Shown here: piece by piece, positions 7,920-14,402 of the stretch
How positions within the stretch are numbered: position 1 is the stretch's first letter
Layout of the letters: each line of letters opens with the position of its first letter
Assembly: GCA_034211175.1 (NCBI GenBank)
Contig: JAXHUH010000067.1
Span: 1 to 19,047 of the forward strand
DNA length: 19,047 bases
DNA from: JAXHUH01 sp034211175
GTDB taxonomy: Bacteria > Actinomycetota > Acidimicrobiia > Acidimicrobiales > CAIXPF01
Direction: 5' to 3'
Notes under the pieces: model-generated
The model's input: the letters and a program-made list of their open reading frames with translations, nothing else
Told to the model about the DNA's origin: nothing
Databases searched by the model: none
Made by a program: the position numbers and the translations under genes

Positions 7920-7976
7920 CTGGTCTACATCCGTGCTCCGGCGAGCTGGGCGTCCGTGGGTAGGCGTGTAGACCAG
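7920..7976. repeat. Palindromic element, unit 2 (CTGGTCTAC)
   Basis: CTGGTCTAC (7920-7928) pairs with GTAGACCAG (7968-7976) across 39 bases. The right arm continues as a second direct copy of GTAGACCAGAACGGG (7968-7982, also at 7893-7907) and abuts the hydrolase stop codon at 7984. Units 1 and 2 form a tandem pair of about 65 bases each. Confidence 0.65.
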
Positions 7977-7983
7977 AACGGGG

Positions 7984-8700
7984 TCAGCGGAGGTGGGTGG
8001 CGAAGAACTCGAGGGTGCGGGACCAGGCGAGGTCGGCTGCGTCGGGATCGTGGAGCGACGGGGCGTCCCAGTTGCTGAACGCGTGGCCGGCGTCGTAGCG
8101 CAGCACGGTCACGTCGTCACGGCCGGCGAACGCCTCCTCGACGGCGACCACGTCCTCGTCGGGGATGAACGGGTCGTTGTTCCCGTAGTGGAACATCATC
8201 GGGCACGTCACCTGATCGGCCATGCCGAGCATCGAGGCGGTGCCCGAGCCGTAGTAGGAGACGGCGGCGTCGATGCCCTTGCCGTCGACCTTGCTGGTGG
8301 CCGCGGCGGCGAAGGTGAGAGTGCCGCCGAAGCAGAAGCCGGTCGCCCCGATCTTGCCGGTGCACTCGTCCATCCCGAGCAGGTGGGCGTGGGTCGCGTT
8401 GATGTCGGCGCCGCCGAGCTGGGGGTCGAACTTCTGGGCCAGCGCCATGCCGTCGCCCATGCCGGACTCGTCCTTGCTCTCGAACCGGGGCTGGAGCCGC
8501 CAGAACATGTCGGGCACCAGGGCCACGTAGCCTTCGTCGGCGAGGCGCTCGGCCAGGCCACGCATGTTGTCGTTGACCCCGAAGATCTCCTGGAACAGCA
8601 GGATCCCCGGCCCGCTGCCGCGCTCGGGCACGGCGCACCAGGCCTCGAACGTGCCGCCGTCGTGGGCCGTGATCGACTCGTACCGCGTGCTGATGGTCAC
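7984..8700 (-). CDS. Dienelactone hydrolase family alpha/beta hydrolase
   Basis: A cytosolic alpha/beta hydrolase of 238 aa, matching the usual size of carboxymethylenebutenolidase-like enzymes, which open lactone rings in chloroaromatic breakdown. Features in order: Glu38 in LLFQEIFGVN (the residue that primes the nucleophile in dienelactone hydrolase), nucleophile Cys123 in GFCFGG, Asp176 in GNNDPFIP and His206 in DAGHAFSN. This gives the complete Cys-Asp-His triad of the family. GTG at 8700 is preferred because a leaderless -10 lies seven bases upstream; a TTG at 8709 would add three residues but overlaps that -10. It is convergent with marR and divergent from the DUF421 gene. No other aromatic degradation genes are nearby, so the real substrate is open. 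Confidence 0.93.
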   Translation of the reverse strand: MTISTRYESITAHDGGTFEAWCAVPERGSGPGILLFQEIFGVNDNMRGLAERLADEGYVALVPDMFWRLQPRFESKDESGMGDGMALAQKFDPQLGGADINATHAHLLGMDECTGKIGATGFCFGGTLTFAAAATSKVDGKGIDAAVSYYGSGTASMLGMADQVTCPMMFHYGNNDPFIPDEDVVAVEEAFAGRDDVTVLRYDAGHAFSNWDAPSLHDPDAADLAWSRTLEFFATHLR

Positions 8701-8713
8701 GGTCGGCAACGTA
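8701..8713 (-). promoter_or_regulatory. Leaderless-type -10 element before the hydrolase gene
   Basis: On the minus strand TACGTT (complement of 8708-8713) fits TANNNT and lies seven bases before GTG 8700. There is no Shine-Dalgarno sequence, which supports leaderless initiation and the GTG start. Confidence 0.45.
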
Positions 8714-8804
8714 GTTGCTCGGGTCGTCGCGGGCCGTGACCGGGTTCGGGTCGGACCGTGTCGGGTACGCGGCGCCCGGACACGGACGTCATCGAGGGGT
8801 TGCG

Positions 8805-9320
8805 ATGCTGGAGCAGTGGTTGGGTTCGTCGTGGTCGGAGGTCGGGCTCGTCGTCGCCTCGACCGCCGCGGTGTTCGTGGCGGTGATCGCCTACACGAGG
8901 GTCGTCGGCCTGCGTTCGTTCTCGAAGATGTCGAGCTTCGACTTCGCCATGACCGTGGCGGTCGGCTCGATCATCGCCACCACCGCGGTGACGTCGTCGG
9001 CGACGTTGGTGAACGCCCTGATCGGCCTGGCCGTGCTCTACGTGCTCCAGATCGCCATCGGTGTGGCCCGGGTCCGCTTCGGCGCGGGCGCCGCGGTCGA
9101 CAACTCGCCGTTGCTGCTGATGGACGGCTCGAAGGTACTGGAGGACAACCTGCGCTCGGCCCGGCTGACCCACGACGACCTGGCGGCCAAGCTGCGCGAA
9201 GCCGGCGTGGCCCGGCCCGAGCAGGTTCTGGCCGTGGTGTTCGAGACCACGGGCGACGTGTCGGTGATCAGCGGCGAGGGCCCGCTCGACCGGGAGCTCC
9301 TCGCCGGCGTCCGCACCTGA
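8805..9320 (+). CDS. DUF421 (YetF/YcaP-like) membrane protein
   Basis: A 171-aa membrane protein. Three hydrophobic segments (about 13-33, 45-61 and 69-88) precede a small cytoplasmic domain. The family signature is clear: RVVGLRSFSKMSSFDFAMTV between spans 1 and 2, then NSPLLLMDGSKVLEDNL, RLTHDDLAAKLREAGV and VVFETTGDVSVI in the soluble part. ATG 8805 was chosen because GAGGGG (8794-8799) lies five bases upstream and the protein then starts directly before span 1. The role of the family is unsettled; Bacillus YetF-type members are linked to spore or membrane functions. The upstream hydrolase is divergent across a roughly 100-base shared region, and the downstream sigma factor is 64 bases away. 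Confidence 0.9.
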   Translation: MLEQWLGSSWSEVGLVVASTAAVFVAVIAYTRVVGLRSFSKMSSFDFAMTVAVGSIIATTAVTSSATLVNALIGLAVLYVLQIAIGVARVRFGAGAAVDNSPLLLMDGSKVLEDNLRSARLTHDDLAAKLREAGVARPEQVLAVVFETTGDVSVISGEGPLDRELLAGVRT

Positions 9321-9384
9321 GAACACCCTGGTCAGCGGGGTCTTCGGCGGGGCTGTCACGATTCACGGTGGCCACAGGCTCTCC

Positions 9385-9837
9385 GTGGGTGTGAGCTTCG
9401 AGACGTTCGCCACGAGGGCTGGGCCACGGCTGCGCGCCGGGCTGGTTGCCGCCTACGGGCCCGAGGTCGGCGCCGACGCCGCCGCGGAGGCGTTGGCCTA
9501 TGGCTGGGAGCACTGGGCCCGGCTGTCGGCGATGGCCAACCCGGCCGGCTACCTCTACCGGGTCGGCCAGACCGCCGCCCGGCGATCACGCCGACCGCAG
9601 GGGTACCTGCCGGCGCCGGCGTCGGGTGAGCTGCCCGAGGTCGAACCCGGGCTCGTCCCTGCGCTGGAGGACCTGACCGAGATGCAGCGGACCTGCGTCC
9701 TGCTCGTCCACGCCTTCGGCTGGTCGCAGACCGAGGCCGCCGAGCTGCTGGACGTCGAGCACTCCACCGTCCGCACCCACCTCGCCCGCGGCCTGGAGAA
9801 GCTCCAGGCCGCCCTGGAGGTCGAGCGCCATGTCTGA
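9385..9837 (+). CDS. ECF-type RNA polymerase sigma factor (sigma-70 family)
   Basis: A short sigma factor of about 150 aa. A compact region 2 (about 1-70) contains the helix NPAGYLYRVGQTAARRSRR used for -10 recognition. After a linker, region 4 (about 91-142) carries LTEMQRTCVLLVHAFGWSQT, then a helix-turn-helix (EAAELLDVEHSTVRTHLARG) for -35 binding. The N-terminus is short compared with most ECF factors (170-200 aa), so region 2 is minimal. GTG 9385 and GTG 9391 are both possible starts; neither has a strong ribosome binding site. The stop overlaps the next gene by eight bases, so the two are translationally coupled, the usual arrangement of a sigma factor and its anti-sigma partner. The target genes cannot be read from the sequence. 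Confidence 0.9.
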   Translation: MGVSFETFATRAGPRLRAGLVAAYGPEVGADAAAEALAYGWEHWARLSAMANPAGYLYRVGQTAARRSRRPQGYLPAPASGELPEVEPGLVPALEDLTEMQRTCVLLVHAFGWSQTEAAELLDVEHSTVRTHLARGLEKLQAALEVERHV

Positions 9838-12700
9838 CACCCGCAACCCCGACGTCCAGGAACCCGATCCCGACCTCGCCGCGCAGCTCGCCGCGTACGG
9901 ACGGTGGCTCGAGTCCGAGAACGATCTCGAGCTGATCTCGCCGTCGACCGCCGGTTCCTCGACATTGGTCGACCTGCGTGGGACCGCCGCCGACGCTTCG
10001 GACGCCGACGTCACCGAGATGAACGGCATCGTCGAACGATCATCGCGGCGGACCTGGGCCCTCGTTGCCGCAGTCGTCGTGCTGGTCGTCGGATCGATCG
10101 GTTACGGCTTCGCGCAACGCGGCGGTGAGGGCGACGAGGACGTGGTCGCCGGTCCATCCGACGAGCGGGCCGAGCCGGTCTACCTGCTCCCGGCGGAGGG
10201 CACGGCCGGCGACGGGGCCGGTGCCGGTGAGCCGCGCAACGCCTACCGGGGGACACCCGGACCGCTGCCGGTGGAGGAGCCGCTCGATGAGCGTGGGCTC
10301 GTCATCGGACGCCCCGATGGCGACGGCTACACGGACGTCGTCTCGGTCACCGTCAGCGAGCCGTCCGACGTCGTTCCGCTCGCACCGATCGCCGAGGGGG
10401 CCGAGGACCCCGCGGACGAGGTGCGGGCCGAGTGGACGACGGAAGAGCTCGGCAGTGGCGAGGTCCTCGTCGCCACGGGGACGAGCGGGATGTTCACGAC
10501 CATGGCCGCGCAGCGCAACGGCCGTTGGCTCGAGGCGTCGGTGAGCGTCGACCGGTCGTCGCTGCTCGACGAGGTCTTCGAGGACCTGACGGTCGACGAG
10601 GACGGCGCCGCCGAACTGACGGGCTCCGACCTGGAGGTCGTCGATGACTTCGGCCTCGACTTCTTCCCGTCGCTGGTGGTCGTCGAGTCCAACTTCACCC
10701 GGGCGTTCATCAACACGTGGACGCCGGTCCCGACGCTGCTTCTGATGGTCGACTCGTCGACGACCGGGATCGAGCCCCGCACCGTCGACGGCGCCGACGG
10801 GTGGGCGCTGCGTCGTGAGGGCGGCTTCGACGTGCTCGTGTGGGAGGTCGCGCCCGACACCATGGCCTCGGTCGCCAGCACGGTCTCCGACGACGACCTG
10901 GTCGAGATCGCCGAGTCGCTCGAGATCGTCGACGCCGCGACCTGGGAGGCGGCGTTCCCCGAGCTCACCGACGCGCTGACGAGCGAGAGCTCGGACGGCG
11001 AGGACCCGGTCACGTCGGCCGAGGACCCGTCCGAACCGCTCTACGTGTTACCGGCCGACGGGTTCGCCGACGACACCGGCCTGGGCTCGGTCGAGCTCAT
11101 GAACGGCCACCGGATGCGGCTCGATCCGAGCACGACGGAACTGCCGCCCGAGCGGATCGTCGTCGTCGGCAAGCCCGACGGGGACGGGTACACCGGCCTG
11201 CTCTCGGTCACGGTCAGCCGGCCGAGCGACCTGGATGCTCCGCCGGACCCGTTCGCCGACGCACCCGCTCCCCGAGGCGGCGAGCGGGACGAGGTGCCGT
11301 GGACGCCGATGACGCTCGACGGCGGCGAGGTGCTCACCGCCGAGTTCGGCGACCTCAGCTGGATCGCGGACAAGCGAAGCGGGCGTTGGTTGACCTCCTT
11401 CGCTGCCACCGAACACCTCACGGCGTTGACCGAGGTGTTCGAGGACCTCACCGTCGACGAGGACGGGACCGCGCAGCTCGACGACAGCTCGGAGCTGCAG
11501 GTGGTCGAGGAGGTCGCCGTCGACGAGGTGCTCCCAGCGCTGTTCGCCGGGTTCGAGATCGGAGGCTCCGGCCGATCGCTGTCGGTCGAGACGGTCACCC
11601 CGGCGATCTCGATGGCAGCCTTCGTCAGCGGGTACGTCGAGCGTGCCGTGCCCGGTGTCGACGGGTTGGGCGAAGGTTGGACCTTCACCCGTGAGGACAG
11701 CCCGGGCCGCGAGTGGAACTCGGTCGCCTGGCAGCTGACGCCGAACGCGCTCGTCAGTGTCTCGGGCGAGGCCCCGATCGACGAGCTCATCGCCATCGCC
11801 GAGCCGCTGGAGATCGTCGACGAGGCCACCTGGGAGGCGGAGTTCCCGAACGCCGCCGAGATCGCCACCGGCGGCTCGACCGGCGGACCTCTGGTCACCT
11901 CGTCGGAGGACCCGGCCGGGCCGCTGTACGTGCTCGCCGGCGAGGGGTCCGACGTGGTCCTCACCGGCGGGTTCCGCAACGTCGTCGAGTCTCCCGCTCA
12001 GGAGCCGCGGCCCGTGCGCCTCGTCACCGTCGGTCGACCGGACGACGGCGGGTTCGAGGACCTGATCACCGTGCGGATCGGCGAGCCATCCGAAGCGGTC
12101 CCGGAGGTGCCTGGCGCCCCGTGGCTCGACACGGCCGACGGCTGGTCGACCAGCAGGTTGAGCAGCGGTGACGTCCTCGTCGCGGAGGGTTCGGAGGCGA
12201 CGGCGATGGCCGCCCGGCGTGAGGGTCGCTGGATCGAGGCGCAGGCCCCGTCCGATCGTGTCGCGGCGCTGGTCGAGCTGTTCGAGGACGCGATCGTGGA
12301 GGACGGGGGCTCGCTTCGGCTCGCCGCGGGGTCCGGCCTGTCGATCGTCGAGCAGGTCCCGATCGACGACGGCACATCGCTCTCGACGTCCGCCGAGGTT
12401 GCTGGTGCGAGCGGCTCCATCGCCGTCGAGACGGCGAGCTCCCCCTCCCTGCTGGTCGGCGCCGGCATGGTCGAGCGCATCCAACCGCTCGCGGTGGGTA
12501 ACGCTTGGACGACCACGCGCTCGGACCCGGAGGGGGACTGGAACGGCATCGTGTGGCAGGCGACGCCGGCGACGGCCGTCGCCGTCTCGGGCCACGTGCC
12601 GCCGGAGGAGGTCCGGGCGGTCGCCCAGTCGCTCGAGATCGTCGACGAGGCGACCTGGGAGGCGGCGTTCCCCGACGCACCCGAGCTGGCCGACGAATGA
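9830..12700 (+). CDS. Anti-sigma-like single-pass membrane protein with triplicated extracellular domain
   Basis: A 956-aa protein with an acidic cytoplasmic N-terminus (1-72), one membrane span (about 75-95) and a very long outer part. The outer part is three copies of one unit starting near residues 115, 402 and 697. Each opens with (E/G)P(V/L)Y(L/V)L, continues with a GRPDGDGY-type strand and a VTVSEPSD-like strand, has a GRW core and FED(L)TVDEDG, and closes with LEIVD(E/A)ATWEA(A/E)FP. No zinc-binding HxxxCxxC motif is seen in the N-terminus, so it would be a zinc-free anti-sigma of the RskA-like layout. Its role as regulator of the preceding sigma factor is inferred from the eight-base overlap and topology. 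The repeats could be ligand-sensing or adhesive. A long hairpin follows directly after the stop. Confidence 0.88.
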   Translation: MSDTRNPDVQEPDPDLAAQLAAYGRWLESENDLELISPSTAGSSTLVDLRGTAADASDADVTEMNGIVERSSRRTWALVAAVVVLVVGSIGYGFAQRGGEGDEDVVAGPSDERAEPVYLLPAEGTAGDGAGAGEPRNAYRGTPGPLPVEEPLDERGLVIGRPDGDGYTDVVSVTVSEPSDVVPLAPIAEGAEDPADEVRAEWTTEELGSGEVLVATGTSGMFTTMAAQRNGRWLEASVSVDRSSLLDEVFEDLTVDEDGAAELTGSDLEVVDDFGLDFFPSLVVVESNFTRAFINTWTPVPTLLLMVDSSTTGIEPRTVDGADGWALRREGGFDVLVWEVAPDTMASVASTVSDDDLVEIAESLEIVDAATWEAAFPELTDALTSESSDGEDPVTSAEDPSEPLYVLPADGFADDTGLGSVELMNGHRMRLDPSTTELPPERIVVVGKPDGDGYTGLLSVTVSRPSDLDAPPDPFADAPAPRGGERDEVPWTPMTLDGGEVLTAEFGDLSWIADKRSGRWLTSFAATEHLTALTEVFEDLTVDEDGTAQLDDSSELQVVEEVAVDEVLPALFAGFEIGGSGRSLSVETVTPAISMAAFVSGYVERAVPGVDGLGEGWTFTREDSPGREWNSVAWQLTPNALVSVSGEAPIDELIAIAEPLEIVDEATWEAEFPNAAEIATGGSTGGPLVTSSEDPAGPLYVLAGEGSDVVLTGGFRNVVESPAQEPRPVRLVTVGRPDDGGFEDLITVRIGEPSEAVPEVPGAPWLDTADGWSTSRLSSGDVLVAEGSEATAMAARREGRWIEAQAPSDRVAALVELFEDAIVEDGGSLRLAAGSGLSIVEQVPIDDGTSLSTSAEVAGASGSIAVETASSPSLLVGAGMVERIQPLAVGNAWTTTRSDPEGDWNGIVWQATPATAVAVSGHVPPEEVRAVAQSLEIVDEATWEAAFPDAPELADE
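10172..12697 (+). repeat. Three tandem protein-level repeats of about 260-295 aa
   Basis: Unit 1 spans about 10172-11032, unit 2 about 11033-11917 and unit 3 about 11918-12697. The best landmarks are EIVDAATWEAAFP, EIVDEATWEAEFP and EIVDEATWEAAFP at the unit ends. The units have diverged in DNA, so the duplication is old rather than recent slippage. Confidence 0.85.
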
Positions 12701-12761
12701 CCCGTTCTGGCCCCCACGAGATGCCACCGGTGGCACTCGTCGGGGGCCAGTTCGGAACGGG
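12701..12761 (+). terminator. Long hairpin directly after the anti-sigma-like gene
   Basis: The arm 12701-12728 pairs with 12729-12761 in segments of 7 (CCCGTTC/GAACGGG), 8 (TGGCCCCC/GGGGGCCA), 5 (ACGAG/CTCGT) and 7 (TGCCACC/GGTGGCA) base pairs with small bulges. It starts at the first base after the TGA. No U-tract follows. It shares the outer CCCGTTCTGG sequence with the palindromes at 7842-7982. Confidence 0.75.
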
Positions 12762-12865
12762 GGCGGCCCGAGTCCGGTCGGAGTTCTGAAACAGCGGTGA
12801 ACAACTGCGGAACGGAGGCCCGCCGGAAGAAGGCCGATCGTACGGTCGCTCCAGCAACCGATCTC

Positions 12866-12872
12866 GGAGGAG
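12866..12872 (+). promoter_or_regulatory. Ribosome binding site deciding the fasciclin start
   Basis: GGAGGAG lies eight bases before ATG 12881. It selects this start over the in-frame ATG at 12797 and places the signal peptide at the very N-terminus. Confidence 0.75.
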
Positions 12873-12880
12873 CGAACCCG

Positions 12881-13591
12881 ATGCGTCACCCCTCGGTCCG
12901 CAAGCTCGTCGCCGGCCTCGTGCTCGTGCCGTTGGTCGCTGCCGCGTGTGGCGGCGACGACGATGACGACGCCGGAGCGCAGTCGGACACCACCGTCGAG
13001 CAGACCGACGAGTCCATGGCTGACGACGAGATGACCGACGAGTCGATGGCCGATGAGGACATGGACGACATGTCGGACGACGAGATGGCCGACGACGAGA
13101 TGTCCGACGACATGGCCGACGAGGACATGGACGACATGTCCGACGAGGAGATGGCGGACGACATGGGCGACGACGTCCTCGCCGTCGCCGAGGCCGAGGG
13201 TGATCTGACTGTCTTCCTCGCCGCCACCGAGGCGGCCGGCACCATGGAGAACTTCCACGGTGAGGGCCCGTTCACCATCTTCGCCCCGTCCGACGCCGCG
13301 TTCGAGGCCTACCTGGCCGACGCCGGGATGGACCAGGCGGCCCTCCTCGCCGAATCGGCCATGCTCCAGGGCATCCTCGACCACCACGTCGTGAGCGCCA
13401 TGGACGACGCCGAGATGGTCATGGGCATGGACGGCCAGTCGTTCACCACACTCGCCGGCACCGAGCTCGACGTCACCGTCGACGGCGACACCGTCATGGT
13501 CGGCGACGCCACCATCGAGCGCTACGACCTCACCGCCTCCAACGGCGTCATCCACGTCATCGACACCGTCCTCACCCCGCCCGAGTCCTGA
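12881..13591 (+). CDS. Fasciclin (FAS1) domain lipoprotein with Met/Asp-rich repeat linker
   Basis: A surface lipoprotein of 236 aa. A basic start (MRHPSVRK) and hydrophobic core lead to a lipobox-like AAAC with Cys23 as the likely lipidation site. Residues 24-98 form an extremely acidic linker with 12 Met between 46 and 95, built from (M)ADDEM/MSDDE-type units, including a 22-residue period. The FAS1 domain covers about 99-236 with both conserved motifs: H1 FTIFAPSDAAF and H2 NGVIHVIDTVLTP, plus the central LDHHVV. FAS1 proteins mediate adhesion or ligand binding; the mycobacterial lipoprotein MPT83 has similar architecture. The gene follows the ECF sigma locus and lies 16 bases ahead of a response regulator. 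The linker might bind metal or only act as a spacer (inference). Confidence 0.93.
   Translation: MRHPSVRKLVAGLVLVPLVAAACGGDDDDDAGAQSDTTVEQTDESMADDEMTDESMADEDMDDMSDDEMADDEMSDDMADEDMDDMSDEEMADDMGDDVLAVAEAEGDLTVFLAATEAAGTMENFHGEGPFTIFAPSDAAFEAYLADAGMDQAALLAESAMLQGILDHHVVSAMDDAEMVMGMDGQSFTTLAGTELDVTVDGDTVMVGDATIERYDLTASNGVIHVIDTVLTPPES
13046..13162 (+). repeat. 51-bp direct repeat inside the fasciclin linker
   Basis: Bases 13046-13096 and 13112-13162 match at 47 of 51 positions, offset by 66 bases (22 codons). Three of the four differences are synonymous and the other is Asp to Glu, so protein composition has been conserved after duplication. Confidence 0.8.
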
Positions 13592-13607
13592 GGCGAGGGC
13601 CGAGACG

Positions 13608-14402
13608 ATGACATCCGCTCCGCAGGCCGGCGGTGCGCGGTCCACGACGATCCCGGGCGACGGCCACCGCCGGGCCCCGGGCCACGCCGGACCGCCACCC
13701 CGGCCTTCGGGCGCGGCCCGGGTGCTGGTCGTCGACGACGAGCCGATGGTGCGTGAGGTGGTGACCGCCTACCTCGAGCGCGACGGCCTCCGGGTCACCA
13801 GCGCCGGCGACGGTGCCGCCGCCCTCGACCTCTTCGACCGCGACCCACCCGACCTGGTCATCCTCGACCTGATGCTCCCGTTGGTCGACGGCCTGTCGGT
13901 ACTGGCCCACGTGCGCGACAGCGCCCGGGACCGCGGCACCGATGTCCCGGTCATCGTGCTCACCGCCCGGGGCAAGGAGCCCGACCGGGTGCTCGGCTTC
14001 GACCTCGGCGCCGACGACTACGTGGTCAAGCCGTTCTCGCCCCGCGAGCTGGTGGGGCGGGTGCGGTCGGTGCTGCGGCGCACGTGCCCACCGTCGAGCG
14101 GGCCGATCGTCCACGGCGGCCTGGTCATCGACACCACGGCCCACGAGGTCACCGTCGACGGGGAGCCGGTGACGCTGACGGCCAAGGAGTTCGACCTCCT
14201 CGCGTTCCTCGCCGCCGCACCCCGCCAGGTGTTCCGCCGCGGCGAGCTGCTGGAGCAGGTGTGGGACTCGTCGGCCGACTACCAGGACCCGTCGACGGTG
14301 ACGGTCCACGTTCGGCGCCTGCGCAACAAGATCGAGGCCGACCCCGACGACCCCCGCCACCTGGTGACCGTGTGGGGCGTCGGCTACCGGTTCGATCCGT
14401 GA
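13608..14402 (+). CDS. OmpR/PhoB-type two-component response regulator
   Basis: A transcriptional regulator of 264 aa. The receiver domain (about 38-156) shows the acidic pocket VVDDEP, phospho-acceptor Asp87 in VILDLMLP, Thr119 in VLTARG and Lys141 in DDYVVKPFSP. The winged-helix output domain (about 168-263) includes LTAKEFDLLAFLA, the recognition helix region STVTVHVRRLRNKIE and the final wing VWGVGYRF, typical of OmpR/PhoB. A disordered Pro/Gly/Arg-rich extension of about 36 residues precedes the receiver; a later start may be real, but only ATG 13608 has a plausible purine-rich site (GAGGG) in reach. The gene is 16 bases after the fasciclin gene, and its TGA overlaps the histidine kinase GTG by four bases. 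It is presumably phosphorylated by that kinase. Confidence 0.95.
   Translation: MTSAPQAGGARSTTIPGDGHRRAPGHAGPPPRPSGAARVLVVDDEPMVREVVTAYLERDGLRVTSAGDGAAALDLFDRDPPDLVILDLMLPLVDGLSVLAHVRDSARDRGTDVPVIVLTARGKEPDRVLGFDLGADDYVVKPFSPRELVGRVRSVLRRTCPPSSGPIVHGGLVIDTTAHEVTVDGEPVTLTAKEFDLLAFLAAAPRQVFRRGELLEQVWDSSADYQDPSTVTVHVRRLRNKIEADPDDPRHLVTVWGVGYRFDP

Noticed and set aside
7842..7982. Possible CRISPR array from repeated GTAGACCAGAAC
   Set aside because: There are only two direct copies plus inverted copies, the arrangement is palindromic, and no cas genes are near.
12806..12850. Possible ECF-type promoter before the fasciclin gene (GGAAC at 12809-12813)
   Set aside because: No matching -10 motif at the usual 16-18 base spacing could be found, and no second copy of the motif was recognised upstream of the sigma gene.
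13569..13608. Terminator between the fasciclin and response regulator genes
   Set aside because: The gap is only 16 bases with no stem-loop; co-transcription is more likely.
11048..13645. Very long minus-strand frame opposite the anti-sigma-like and fasciclin genes
   Set aside because: Its composition is a reverse-complement shadow, including a repetitive Val/His/Gly stretch opposite the Met/Asp linker; it crosses two well-supported genes and a hairpin.
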